Assembly: GCA_020063185.1 (NCBI GenBank)
Contig: JAGUUY010000214.1
Location: 1-32,706, forward strand
Direction of reading: 5' to 3'
Length of the DNA: 32,706 bases
Source of the DNA: Bacillota bacterium
Lineage (GTDB): Bacteria > Bacillota > Desulfotomaculia > Desulfotomaculales > Ammonificaceae
The position numbers and the translations under genes were made by a program. The notes beneath the pieces were generated by a model. The model ran no database searches. It saw only the letters and a list, made by a program, of their open reading frames with translations, and was not told the origin of the DNA. Positions 10,879-21,254 of the stretch are shown one piece after another (the stretch's first letter is position 1; each line of letters starts with the position of its first letter).

Positions 10879-13566
10879 TTGTCTAGAGAAATCACCTTAA
10901 TGATCAACACCCGGGAAATTACCGTGCAGGAGGGCAGCACCATTCTTCAAGCCGCCCGCAAGGCCGGTATTTATATTCCGACGCTTTGCGAAGATCCCGA
11001 GCTGACCCCCTGGGGCGGTTGCCGGCTGTGCATCGTGGAGGTGCGCGGCGCGAAAAACTTGCCGGCTTCGTGCATCACGCCGGTCAGACAGGGGATGGTG
11101 GTGGAAACGGAGAGTCCGGCGGTTCGCCACGCGCGGCGTACGTTGATCGAACTGCTCCTGGCGAACCATCCCGAGGACTGTCTGGCCTGCGAGCGGACGG
11201 GTGAGTGTGTCCTTCAGGACATGGCCTACCATTACGGCGTCAGGCGCACCAGCTTTGCCGGAAAGCGGCGCAGCTACGAAATTGAAAACGGTAACCCTTT
11301 TATTGTAAGGGACATGAATAAGTGCATCATTTGTGGGCTTTGCGTACGCGTCTGCAGCGAGATCGCGGGCCTGAGCATCATCGACTTTACGAATAGAGGC
11401 TTTAACACCAAAATCACACCGGCGATGGACCTGCCTCTTGAAAAATCGGACTGTGTTTTCTGCGGCAATTGTGTCGCCGTCTGCCCGGTAGGGGCGCTGG
11501 CGGAAAAACCGATCTGGGGTCAGGGCAGGCGCTGGGAAGTTAAAAAGGTTAGAACGGTCTGTCCATACTGCGGTACCGGCTGTTCTTTTGACCTGAACGT
11601 GAAGGAAAATCGCGTTATCGGTGTGAGTTCCACCACGGAAGCCGCGGTCAACGGGCGGTGGCTTTGCGTTAAAGGAAGGTTCGGTTTCGGCTTCATCCAC
11701 CACCGGGAACGGCTGCAAATGCCGCTCATACGCAGCCCGTACCTTTTCAGTAAGGTAACCTGGGACCGGGCGATCGACGTTGCAGTGGGGAAATTTAAAG
11801 CGATAAAGTCGAAATATGGTCCGGAAGCCATAGGTATACTAGCATCCGCACGCTGTACGAACGAAGAGAATTATTTACTTAATAAATTTGCCCGGGCGGT
11901 GATCGGCACCAACAACATCGACCACTGCGCCCGTCTCTGACATTCGCCGACGGTCGCCGGTCTGGCGGCAGCGTTCGGCAGCGGAGCAGCAACCAATACC
12001 CTCGCTGAAATTGAGGACGCCGATTTCATCCTGGTACTCGGCAGCAATACCACCGACACACACCCGGTGATAGCGATCCACGTGCAAAAAGCGCTGCGCA
12101 AAGGGGCAGTGCTCGCGGTGGTGGACCCGAGGCTTACGGAAATAGCCGCACGTGCCCATTATCACCTGCAGATTAAGCCCGGGACCGATATCGCGCTGCT
12201 TAACGGGCTGGCCAATGTAATTATCGCGGAAGACTTGTGGGATAAAGAATTTGTCGCCGGCCGTACGGAAAACTTTAAAGCTTTCGAGGACGTAGTAGGG
12301 GCTTATCCACCGGAAAAGGTAGTCCGGACCTGCGGTGTTTCGGAACAGATGTTAAGAGCGGTCGGCGTCGGTTACGCCGGGGCGCAAAAGGCGGTCATCC
12401 TCTATACCATGGGAGTGACCCAGCATACCTGCGGGACTAATAACGTAATGGCAGTTGCTAACCTGGCGATGTTGTGCGGCCACGTAGGTAAGGAATCCTG
12501 CGGCGTGTACCCGCTGCGGGGCCAGAATAACGTCCAGGGGGCTTGCGATATGGGCGCCCTGCCCGGTCTTCTTCCGGGCTACCAGCCTCTTAACGACCCC
12601 AAGGTGCGCGCCAAGTTCAAAGCGGCCTGGAACGCTCCGTTGCCCCGTAAAGAGGGCCTTACCGCACCCGAAATGTTTGAGGCGGCCGCGGAAGGCCGAA
12701 TAAAGGCGATGTATATCGTAGGGGAAAACCCGCTGCTCACGGAAGCTGACGGCAACATGGTCAAAAAGGCCCTGCAAAAACTGGAATTATTGGTAGTCCA
12801 GGACCTCTTCCTGACGGAGACTGCGCAGTATGCGCATGTTGTCCTGCCCGCGGCGAGTTTTGCCGAGAAAGAGGGTTCCTTTACCAACACTGAACGGCGG
12901 GTACAAAGAGTACGACAGGCAATCCCGCCTGTGGGAGAAGCAAAACCGGATACGGAAATCATTTGCCTGATGGCACGGGCCATGGGTTATTCGATGTGGT
13001 ACAGCTCGCCCATGGATGTGATGGCTGAAATAGCCAGTCTGACCCCGATTTACGGGGGTATTTCGTACGCGTACCTTGAGAAGGAAGGCCTTTTTTGGCC
13101 CTGCCCTACCCCCGGCCATCCCGGGACGAGGATTCTGCACCAGAAGCGTTTTGTACGGGGGAAAGGCATGTTCCACCCGGTTAGTTTTGTGCCACCCGAC
13201 GAGCAACCCGATTCGGAGTACCCGCTGCTGATGATCACCGGGCGGTACCTGACACATTACCATTCCGGATCGATGACCCGCAGAACACCGCTTGGTTTCT
13301 ACCAACAAACCTGGGTGGAATTGAACGGGGAAGACGCGGCACGCTTAGACATTAGTTTCCGGGACAGGGTGACCCTGACCTCCCGCTGGGGAACGGTGAA
13401 AATGATGGCGACAGTCAATGAGAACCTCCCCAGGGGGATTGTATTCGCCACGTTCCACTCCGCCGAAAACCCGGTCAATGTTCTGGTTGGTCCGTTGCGG
13501 GACCCGAGGGCCGGAATTCCCGCGTTCAAGGGCGTGGCCGTAAGGGTCGAAAAATCGACGAGATGA
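10879..13566 (+). CDS. fdhA: Selenocysteine-containing formate dehydrogenase catalytic subunit (full length, with Sec at TGA 11938-11940)
   Basis: Two ORF-track entries (10879..11940 and 12067..13566) are one frame: ...NNIDHCARL-[TGA]-HSPTVAGLAAAFGSGAATNTLAEIEDADF...; CARLUHSPTV is the known Sec motif of FdhA. N-terminal NuoG-like [2Fe-2S] ferredoxin and CPYCGTGC 4Fe-4S motif. Confidence 0.96.
11941..11969 (+). promoter_or_regulatory. Bacterial SECIS element of fdhA
   Basis: GTCGCC-GGTCT-GGCGGC hairpin (11953-11969, one G.U) 12 nt after the TGA; loop GGTCT matches the E. coli fdhF-type SECIS loop. Confidence 0.85.
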
Positions 13567-13582
13567 GAAAGTACGAGTTCAA

Positions 13583-13910
13583 GCTAATGCGGCGCGAATT
13601 ACGGGTCAGTTCGAAGTTCACAGTTCAGCTAATACTGCATCAATTAAAAGTCAGTTCAAGGTTCGAGGTTTGCTAATACTGCATGAAAAATGGGTCGGTT
13701 CGAATTTAGGGAACCCCGAACCGTGAACTGGTGAACTGGTGAACTGTGAACCGACCCTAAAGATCCATCAATCTAAGCACTAACCGTGAACCGTGAACCA
13801 TGAACTGTTGAACTTAGAACGGACCCCGAAGGACTCATCCTCTTAAACGTAGAACTTAGAACTGCAGCACTTAGAACTGTAAACGTTGAACGTTGCGCGT
13901 TGAACGTCGC
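13583..13910. repeat. Degenerate intergenic repeat block
   Basis: Three imperfect ~44-45 nt units starting GCTAAT at 13583, 13628, 13672, followed by many GAACT/GAACC words (GTGAACTGGTGAACTGGTGAACTGTGAACC). Confidence 0.85.
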
Positions 13911-13913
13911 GGT

Positions 13914-14612
13914 CTATGTTGAGAGTTTTTCCGGGTGAGTGTAAACATTGAACCGCTCGCCGCGGACGAAACCGATAGCGGTAATACCTTCATCCGCCGC
14001 GATAATGAGGCCGCTGGAAGTCGGTGCGGCGGGGGAAAGGACGACCCGGAGCCCCGCACGGGCAACGCGCGTGAGCACCCCGTGAGTAAGGCGCCCGCTA
14101 AAAGCCAATATGAGGCTCTCAGGAGCAAGGCTTTCTTGCAGCATAAAACCGGTGATTTTGTCCAGCACGTTGAACCTTCCCGTATCTTCCGTCGTGAATA
14201 GCACGTTCCTCTGCCGGGCGATAAGGCCGCAATGCACGGCGCCGGTTAACCTGAAGAGATGGTTCCGGGCTAGTATGTCCGCCAGGTGCACGACCAGTGC
14301 CGGCGTTACGTGCGGGTTCTCATGCCGTCCGGGCTCAAATGGAGGGGGACTCGACAAGTGGCGCTTTACACGCGCTTCGTTTTTTTCGGGGTCTATAGAC
14401 AGCTGATCCAGGTCGGCGCCATTCTTGATGAGCCCCGAATGAAAAAGGTATCCCAGGACCAGCAGTTCCAATTGGGCAGGGAGGCAAGATAGGCCCCCGA
14501 CGTGCGCGCCGTCCAGGTAAATGTTGAGCGGGACTTCACGGATCACCGTATCCTGCGTTCCCTCCCAATTACCTGTCGTATAGCGGTTTACAAAACGGTT
14601 GACGGTAACCAC
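13914..14612 (-). CDS. fdhD: Formate dehydrogenase accessory sulfurtransferase FdhD
   Basis: FdhD-like GLSCLPAQLELLVLGYLFHSGLI, LTGAVHCG, TTEDTGRFNVLDKITGFML, GLIIAADEGITAIGFVRG. ORF track start is 14663 but GTG 14612 has SD AAAGGAGGAGG. Confidence 0.92.
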   Translation of the reverse strand: MVTVNRFVNRYTTGNWEGTQDTVIREVPLNIYLDGAHVGGLSCLPAQLELLVLGYLFHSGLIKNGADLDQLSIDPEKNEARVKRHLSSPPPFEPGRHENPHVTPALVVHLADILARNHLFRLTGAVHCGLIARQRNVLFTTEDTGRFNVLDKITGFMLQESLAPESLILAFSGRLTHGVLTRVARAGLRVVLSPAAPTSSGLIIAADEGITAIGFVRGERFNVYTHPEKLST

Positions 14613-14698
14613 CGTTTTCCTCCTCCTTTGAGGGTAAAAAATTCCATAAGACGCAGGTGTCAAAACTATTATAAACTGGGTGGGGGAGTGATAAAACA

Positions 14699-14893
14699 GT
14701 GAAACAAAAAACGTTCGCCGATATTCCTGGGGAAGTACTGGAAGCGGTACGCCTTGCAGCCCCGGAGAAGAACATAACCTGCGTAGCGGCGCACAGACTG
14801 GCGGTGGAGCTAAAGGTTCCGATACGCATGGTCGGTGAGGCGTGCGACGCGCTGGGGATTAAAATTAAAGAATGCCAGTTGGGGTGCTTTTAG
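14699..14893 (+). CDS. Small protein (64 aa) ending KECQLGCF, helix-turn-helix-like
   Basis: GTG start with GGGGAG upstream, divergent to fdhD; MKQKTFADIPGEVLEAVRLAAPEKNITCVAAHRLAVELKVPIRMVGEACDALGIKIKECQLGCF. Confidence 0.75.
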   Translation: MKQKTFADIPGEVLEAVRLAAPEKNITCVAAHRLAVELKVPIRMVGEACDALGIKIKECQLGCF

Positions 14894-14894
14894 T

Positions 14895-15055
14895 TAAGTA
14901 GTCAGAAGCCAGAAGTCAGAAGTCAGAATGTAGAAGGTAGGATGTAGAAGTCAAGAGGCCGTTGGGCATAAATGCTTTCCATTCCCTTTTTTATTCCCGG
15001 ACTTAATTATTCTGAATACTATATTCTATATTCTATATTCTGACCATAAAGGTCT
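14895..15055. repeat. Degenerate intergenic repeat block
   Basis: GTCAGAAGCCAGAAGTCAGAAGTCAGAATGTAGAAGGTAGGATGTAGAAG ... TACTATATTCTATATTCTATATTCTGACCATAAAGGTC. Confidence 0.8.
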
Positions 15056-15062
15056 ATCCGTC

Positions 15063-16088
15063 TCAGCTTAAAAGACTTTCCAAGGTCAGGTCGGCGGAGG
15101 CATTCAGGGTAAGGGGCGCGAAGTCGCCGCGCATATAACGATAATAGCCCGCCGCCGCAACCATGGCCGCATTGTCCGTGCAGAACGCCGGCCGTGGGAC
15201 AACGAAACGGATGTTCCGCAGGGCCGCCTGCTGTGCAAAAAGCTTCCTCAGCGCACCGTTGGCGGCCACGCCGCCTGCCAGCAGGAGGGTTTCCACCCCG
15301 TAACGGGAGGCGGCCGCAAAAGCCTTCGCTGCCAAGACGTCAACCACTGCCGCTTGAAAACTGGCAGCCATATCGGCCCGGTTTAAAATTTCCCCCTTTT
15401 GGCGCGCGCGGTTTACATAATTAACCACCGCCGTTTTTAGCCCGCTGAAACTGGTATCAAACGCCTCATCTTCAAGCAGCGCCCTAGGCAACGATATCGC
15501 CGCCGGGTCCCCCTCCAGCGCCAGGCGTTCGACCAGGGGTCCGCCGGGGTACCCGAGTTCCAGTACCCGCGCTACCTTGTCGAAACATTCGCCGGCGGCA
15601 TCGTCGCGGGTCTGTCCGATTAACGAAAACCGCCCGTGACCGGCAGCGTAAACGAGGTCCGTGTGCCCTCCTGAAACTACCATGGCAACGAACGGGAAAC
15701 TCATCTCAGGCTCTTCAAGGAAGCCGGCGTATATGTGGGCCTCGATGTGGTCGACGGCAATCAAAGGAATCCCCAGGGCGAAGCTGAGACTCTTGGCGGC
15801 CATCAGGCCGACGAGCAGAGAGCCCAAAAGACCCGGGCCCTGTGTTACGGCAACGGCATGGATTTCACTCCAGCCGATGCCGGCGTCCGACATGGCCGCA
15901 TTAATTACCGGGTTCAAAGTCTCAATGTGACTTCGGGAGGCCACTTCGGGGACTATGCCGCCGAAGCGCCTGTGGATTTCGACCTGGGAAGCCACCACAT
16001 TAGAAAGCGCGGTGCGGCCGTCGGCGACGACACTCGCGGCGGTCTCGTCACACGAGGTTTCGATGCCCAGGATAAGTGCGCTGTTCAT
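15063..16088 (-). CDS. tsaD: tRNA N6-threonylcarbamoyladenosine transferase TsaD
   Basis: ILGIETSCDETAASVV, GGIVPEVASRSHIE, VDHIEAHIYAGF, GGVAANGALR. Confidence 0.97.
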   Translation of the reverse strand: MNSALILGIETSCDETAASVVADGRTALSNVVASQVEIHRRFGGIVPEVASRSHIETLNPVINAAMSDAGIGWSEIHAVAVTQGPGLLGSLLVGLMAAKSLSFALGIPLIAVDHIEAHIYAGFLEEPEMSFPFVAMVVSGGHTDLVYAAGHGRFSLIGQTRDDAAGECFDKVARVLELGYPGGPLVERLALEGDPAAISLPRALLEDEAFDTSFSGLKTAVVNYVNRARQKGEILNRADMAASFQAAVVDVLAAKAFAAASRYGVETLLLAGGVAANGALRKLFAQQAALRNIRFVVPRPAFCTDNAAMVAAAGYYRYMRGDFAPLTLNASADLTLESLLS

Positions 16089-16579
16089 TTATCTCGCTCC
16101 CAGCCGCTTATTTTGCCGGCCGACGGCCATCCTTGTAAATGCTCCAGCCACATGATGATGGCGTCTTCATTGTTGTCCTGGTAGTACCGTTTGCGCAAAC
16201 CTTTCTCCACGAAACCAAACTTATGGTACAACTTTCTGGCCGCCATATTACTGGGGCGTACCTCAAGGGTCATCCGGTTTAAGCCGTTCTCGACAGCGCG
16301 CCTGATTAATTCCTGCAAAATTCGCTGTCCTACTCCCTGTCTCCTGATGGCGGGATTAACCGCAATATTGGTAATGTGCCCTTCGTCCGCGACCAGCCAC
16401 ATTCCGCCATAACCGACCGCAAGCTCACCCGAAAGGGCAACGACGTATACCCCGAGTTCGTTCAAAAGAATTTCAAATAAGAAGGTTTCCCTGTTCCATG
16501 GAAGGGGGAAAGAGACACGTTCGATACTCAGAATTTCGTCAACGTGTTCCGGGCGCATTGACGTTATGTTAACTTTCAT
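16085..16579 (-). CDS. rimI: Ribosomal protein S18-alanine N-acetyltransferase
   Basis: GNAT fold: ITNIAVNPAIRRQGVGQRILQELI, LEVRPSNMAARKLYHKFGF; between tsaD and tsaB. Confidence 0.92.
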   Translation of the reverse strand: MKVNITSMRPEHVDEILSIERVSFPLPWNRETFLFEILLNELGVYVVALSGELAVGYGGMWLVADEGHITNIAVNPAIRRQGVGQRILQELIRRAVENGLNRMTLEVRPSNMAARKLYHKFGFVEKGLRKRYYQDNNEDAIIMWLEHLQGWPSAGKISGWERDK

Positions 16580-17265
16580 GCTTTAAATCCTCCCGTAATT
16601 CCGGGGGGGCGGAGGTATTCGGGTTTTAACTTATAGTCGGCCGGCGGGTTGACAGCCATCTCCCTGAACGCCAGAGCCGCAACTACGGCGCCGCGCGGGT
16701 AATCAAGGAATTGAGGGGAGCGTATTACACCTGAGTCCGGCGGAAAAGAGAGGCTTTCCTTAAACGTGCGAACTCCTTCGCCGACGAGCATGATGCAGGG
16801 GAAACGCTTCAACTCTTCCTTCACTTTATGCGGGGAGGCGGCGAAAGGAGGTACAGCCGGCGTCATTTTTCCGTCGGCAACTTCGTAAACCGCGGCGTAA
16901 ACTTCATCCCGGCGGGAGGTGAGGATCGGGCAGACGGGCAGGTTATGCGAAAGTAACGGCGCTGCCAGGACCATGAGTGTGGACACCCCGACGAGGGGTA
17001 TTTTCAAGACTTCGGCGAGGGTTCTGGCCGTAATCAGACCGATGCGGAGACCGGTAAAAGAACCGGGACCGATGGAAACCGCGATACCCGTCAGGTCGCC
17101 TAGATTCACGTCGGCGTCGGCAAGAACGTCGCCGATAAACGGCAGTAAGCGTACGGAATGGAGGCGCTTGCCGTAAGCGGAGCGTTCCGAAAGGATACCG
17201 TGCGGCGCGTATACAGCAACGCTCAGGACATCTGTTGCCGTTTCAATCCCCAGGGTAAAGGACAC
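16576..17265 (-). CDS. tsaB: tRNA threonylcarbamoyladenosine biosynthesis protein TsaB
   Basis: LGIETATDVLSVAVY, GIAVSIGPGSFTGLRIGLITARTLAEVL. Confidence 0.94.
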   Translation of the reverse strand: MSFTLGIETATDVLSVAVYAPHGILSERSAYGKRLHSVRLLPFIGDVLADADVNLGDLTGIAVSIGPGSFTGLRIGLITARTLAEVLKIPLVGVSTLMVLAAPLLSHNLPVCPILTSRRDEVYAAVYEVADGKMTPAVPPFAASPHKVKEELKRFPCIMLVGEGVRTFKESLSFPPDSGVIRSPQFLDYPRGAVVAALAFREMAVNPPADYKLKPEYLRPPGITGGFKA

Positions 17266-17730
17266 GCTTCAATTCCTCCAAAATAACCCGTGACCGGCGC
17301 CCGGTACTCTTAAAACGAATGAACCTGAGTTCCTCTTCTCCGGGTACCCGCTGCAGTTCCACCTCGACCCGGTCCTCGGGAAGCGCCGTGGCGACGCGTT
17401 CGGCCCATTCGACGACGCAGACACCGCCGCCGCCGAAGTACTCTTCGCTACCGAGTTGTTCGAGATCAGCGGGGCCGTCCAAGCGGTAGGCATCGAAATG
17501 GTAAAGCGGCAGCCGCCCTTCGTACTCGCGGATCAGAATAAAAGTGGGACTGGTCACCCTTTTCGTTATTCCAAGACCCCTGGCAATTCCCTGGGTGAAA
17601 CATGTTTTTCCGGCGCCGAGGTCTCCCGAGAGGGCGATTATGTCGCCGGGGTTGTTCAGCCGGCCGAGTTGTTCACCCAACGCCCTGGTGGCTTCCGGAG
17701 AATTTGTTTTTGTTTCGAGGCTCGCCAACT
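17243..17730 (-). CDS. tsaE: tRNA threonylcarbamoyladenosine biosynthesis ATPase TsaE
   Basis: LSGDLGAGKTCFTQGIARGLGITKRVTSPTFILIREYEGRLPLYHFDAYRL. ORF track extends to 17878 into thiL; a TTG near 17730 with upstream GGGAGCGG is the likelier start (not certain). Confidence 0.88.
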
Positions 17731-17781
17731 TTGCCGCTCCCGTTTTGGCACAGTATTGCGTATTTAGCGTATTATTAACCG

Positions 17782-18807
17782 TTACGGCCGAGACCCGCGG
17801 TCTTTTCCCCCGGCGGATGAAAAATGCTGGTAACCTCCGGTTAACGCGGTCAGGCTGCCCTCGGCAAGCACCAGCCACACACCTTCACCATCCAGGACCC
17901 TTCCTACCGGACGGCAGTCGGCGCCGCATGCCAAAAGAGCGGCTGATATCTCACCCATTGCTCCGGGCGCTACGGTGAAAAGCAATTCGTAATCCTCGCC
18001 GCCGTAAAGCGCCCAGTCGACCGGGTCCTTACCGGCACGGCGGGCTACCAGTTCCGCCGCGGGTTCCACCGGAACCGCCGCTTTATATATGTGACAGCCG
18101 ACACCGCTCGCCAGGGCGATATGGTTTATATCCGAGGCAAGGCCGTCGCTGATGTCTATCAGGCCGTGGACGCCGCTCAACCCGCCCAACACCATTCCGG
18201 CAGCCACCCGCGGCTCCGGACGGCGATGTTTTTTGAGCAAGAGATCCCTGAGCGGTTCCGGACACGGAAATTCCTCGTTCCCCTGAAGGAAAAGGCCCCC
18301 CGCGGACCCGCCAAGGGACCCGGTGACGCAGATAATATCACCGGGCTGAGCGCCGCTCCGATAGCGTACCCCGTCGGGCGCCGTTTCTCCCAGCAGGGCC
18401 ACGTTTACAATCAGCACGGGCGCGCTTGTGATATCTCCGCCTACAACAACCACACCGTAATTGGCAGCAACTTGTCTCAGCCCGCGGTACATAGCGTCCG
18501 CATCTTCTACGTCGAAATCATCGGGCAGGCCCACCGTAACCACGGCGTAGGTGGGTTTTCCACCCATAGCCGCAATGTCGCTGATGTTTACGGCCATAGA
18601 TTTATAGCCGATATCCTCTACCGTAATATATCGGCGGTCGAAATGCACTCCTTCAACAACGGCGTCCGTGGTAAACAGCAGCAGGAATTCGCCGCTGTCC
18701 AGTACGGCCGCGTCGTCACCGATCCCTTTAACAACCCCGCCTCCGGTTTCCATCCCTGACGTGAGCCGGGCGATCAGCCCGAATTCCCCTATTTCGTGGA
18801 TTTTCAC
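17782..18807 (-). CDS. thiL: Thiamine-monophosphate kinase
   Basis: GIGDDAAVLDSGEFLLLFTTDAVVEGVHFDRRYITVEDIGYKSMAVNISDIAAMGGKPTYAVVTVGLP; SGLASDINHIA; YGGEDYELLFTV. Confidence 0.95.
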   Translation of the reverse strand: MKIHEIGEFGLIARLTSGMETGGGVVKGIGDDAAVLDSGEFLLLFTTDAVVEGVHFDRRYITVEDIGYKSMAVNISDIAAMGGKPTYAVVTVGLPDDFDVEDADAMYRGLRQVAANYGVVVVGGDITSAPVLIVNVALLGETAPDGVRYRSGAQPGDIICVTGSLGGSAGGLFLQGNEEFPCPEPLRDLLLKKHRRPEPRVAAGMVLGGLSGVHGLIDISDGLASDINHIALASGVGCHIYKAAVPVEPAAELVARRAGKDPVDWALYGGEDYELLFTVAPGAMGEISAALLACGADCRPVGRVLDGEGVWLVLAEGSLTALTGGYQHFSSAGGKDRGSRP

Positions 18808-18832
18808 TTTATTTTTAACCTCAGCCTTATTA

Positions 18833-20131
18833 TCAACAACTGCTTTTAGCAGTACCCAGAAAGTCGCTGATCAACCTCATCGCGCAGAATTCACCGCACA
18901 TGGTGCACTCGCGGATCCCGGCGGGGTTACGTTCTTCGCGCAGACGCCGGGCTTTTTCGGGGTCGATGGCGAGCGCAAGCTGGCGGTCCCAGTCCAGGGC
19001 CTTTCGGGCTTGGGCCATGGACAGGTCCCATGCGCGGGCCCCCGGAATCCCTTTGACGAAGTCCGCCGCATGACCGGCTATTCTCGCCGCAAAAACGCCT
19101 TCGCGAACGTCTTCGACAGTGGGTAGGCCGAGATGTTCCGCCGGGGTAACGTAGCAAAGAAAATCGGCGCCCGCCGTTGCCGCGACGGCCCCACCGATAG
19201 CGGAGACAATATGGTCGTATCCCGGCGCTACATCCGTGACCAGCGGCCCTAACACGTAAAACGGCGCTTCGCGGCAGAGGGATTTTTGCAGCGCCACGTT
19301 CGCGGCTACCTGGTCGAGCGGGACGTGCCCGGGTCCTTCAACCATTACCTGTACCCCCCGATTGCGCGCCCGGTCAACCAACTCGCCCAGGATTATCAGT
19401 TCCTGAAGCTGCGCCCTGTCGGTAGCGTCGGCCAGGCAACCCGGCCTTAATCCGTCGCCAAGGCTCAGGGTGACATCGTACCGCAGGCAGATTTCCAAAA
19501 GGCGGTCGAACTCCGTGTAGAGAGGGTTGTCAAGGCGGTGATGGAGCATCCAGCCCACGATAAAGCAACCGCCGCGGCTTACGACGTCCGTGATACGTCC
19601 CTGCCGTCGCAGGCGTTCCACGCTGCCGAGTGTGACACCGCAGTGGACGGTTATAAAATCAACGCCGTCGGCCGCATGGCGCTCTATTACTTCGAATAGG
19701 CCGTCGGCGGTCAGGGCAATGATGCTGTCATGCAGCCGGAGTGCCTCGACCGCCGCCTGGTAAATCGGGACCGTGCCGACCGGGACGCGGCTTTCGGTGA
19801 GGGTCTGCCGCCGGAGAGCGTCCAGGTCACCGCCGGTGCTCAAATCCATCAGCGCGTCGGCCCCGGCCCCCAGGGCCGCCCGCAGTTTCAGAATCTCCTG
19901 CCCGGTGTCCGGAAAACGGGGTGACGTGCCGATGTTCGCGTTCACCTTCGTACTTAGCCCTTTACCGATCCCCCGGGGAGTGAGGTTCAGGTGGTTGATG
20001 TTGGCAGGAATGACGATAGTGCCGTCGGCCACACCTTTGCGGACGAACTCGGGCTGCACACCCTCCCGGTCAGCGACTGCGGTCATCGCTTTGGTAATTT
20101 CGCCTTTACGGGCGGCTAAAAGTTGTGTCAA
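18833..20131 (-). CDS. thiC: Phosphomethylpyrimidine synthase ThiC
   Basis: [61 protein letters not shown]-terminal [11 protein letters not shown]. Confidence 0.97.
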   Translation of the reverse strand: MTQLLAARKGEITKAMTAVADREGVQPEFVRKGVADGTIVIPANINHLNLTPRGIGKGLSTKVNANIGTSPRFPDTGQEILKLRAALGAGADALMDLSTGGDLDALRRQTLTESRVPVGTVPIYQAAVEALRLHDSIIALTADGLFEVIERHAADGVDFITVHCGVTLGSVERLRRQGRITDVVSRGGCFIVGWMLHHRLDNPLYTEFDRLLEICLRYDVTLSLGDGLRPGCLADATDRAQLQELIILGELVDRARNRGVQVMVEGPGHVPLDQVAANVALQKSLCREAPFYVLGPLVTDVAPGYDHIVSAIGGAVAATAGADFLCYVTPAEHLGLPTVEDVREGVFAARIAGHAADFVKGIPGARAWDLSMAQARKALDWDRQLALAIDPEKARRLREERNPAGIRECTMCGEFCAMRLISDFLGTAKSSC

Positions 20132-21168
20132 ATAGACCCCTCCATTTGTCTGCGCAGAAGACTTGCCGCTTCCGCCACCTGAACCGCGCCGGAAACCGCG
20201 CTGACCACCGCGACGTTGGACCCGCCGGCCGCGACGATCCGGCCGACGTTGTGCGAGGTGATCCCGCCGATGGCTACTACAGGCAGCCGCACAACCCTTA
20301 ATACTTCAGTTAGAAGGGCTGTTCCCACCGGCTGCAGGTCCGGTTTGGTCGGTGTCGGGAAAATAGGTCCCACCCCGATATAGTCCGCGCCTTGCCGTTC
20401 CGCGGTGATTGCTTCGTCTACGGAATGCGTGGAAACGCCGATGATTGCATCGTCCCCAAGCAGTCTGCGGGCGGCGGCGATCGGGAGGTCCGCCTGGCCG
20501 AGGTGTACACCGTCTGCACCGGCAAGTACGGCGATGTCCAAACGGTCATTAATGATCAAGGGTACGCCTCTGTCACGCGTCAAGCCCCTCAGGTCCTCTG
20601 CCGAAGTTAGAAAATCGAGGGCTGAGAGACTTTTTTCACGGAGCTGGATTATCCCGGCGCCACCTGCAATGGCCTGGCGGGCGACATCCAGTACCGGACG
20701 GGAAGCGGTATGCGCGGTACCCACGATTACATAAAGTTTTAGACTCCTCAGGCGTAAGACCTTCGCTGCGGCCGCCGTTTTTGCCGCCAAGCGCTGCTCA
20801 AGCTCGTAGGCCGCATAGCGGAGACGTTTGAACACGTCAACGGCTTCCGGAAAGAGATTGCGGGCGGTCTCTTCCAGTACGCGCGCCGCCTCCTGCACCC
20901 TTCTCACGTTCGCAGTTACAACCGCTTCCGGACGTTCGTGTTCATTTGAGGCGTACGCGGCGCCGAAATCCCCACTCACGTCGCGTGCCGGAAGGAGCCT
21001 GCGGTAATAGCGGTCGGTAACGGCTCGGAGTTCATGCCGTGCGGATCTGGCTTCTTCGGCCAACGCGGCGTCACGGAGCTTGAAGCGGGAAAAGTCCTCC
21101 AGGACGCGAAGCCCTTCCCGGGCACGGTTTAAATTAACGTCTACAACGCGAAGTAAATCGTTTTCCAT
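20128..21168 (-). CDS. thiE: Thiamine-phosphate synthase with N-terminal extension domain
   Basis: C-terminal Thi[68 protein letters not shown]-terminal ~125 aa helical domain [23 protein letters not shown]. Confidence 0.93.
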   Translation of the reverse strand: MENDLLRVVDVNLNRAREGLRVLEDFSRFKLRDAALAEEARSARHELRAVTDRYYRRLLPARDVSGDFGAAYASNEHERPEAVVTANVRRVQEAARVLEETARNLFPEAVDVFKRLRYAAYELEQRLAAKTAAAAKVLRLRSLKLYVIVGTAHTASRPVLDVARQAIAGGAGIIQLREKSLSALDFLTSAEDLRGLTRDRGVPLIINDRLDIAVLAGADGVHLGQADLPIAAARRLLGDDAIIGVSTHSVDEAITAERQGADYIGVGPIFPTPTKPDLQPVGTALLTEVLRVVRLPVVAIGGITSHNVGRIVAAGGSNVAVVSAVSGAVQVAEAASLLRRQMEGSI

Positions 21169-21254
21169 CCGACTGCATCACCCCGGCCTCCAACCTTTTA
21201 ATTCTCCAACCCTAAGAACAATAATGCCCCTCGGAAGGGGGCGGGAATCCTCCC

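Noticed and set aside
11938-11940. fdhA as a pseudogene with a premature stop
   Set aside because: TGA sits exactly in the Sec motif CARLUHSPTV with a typical SECIS loop; it is a selenocysteine codon.
13583-13715. CRISPR array
   Set aside because: Units are imperfect with no constant repeat/unique spacer alternation and no cas genes nearby.
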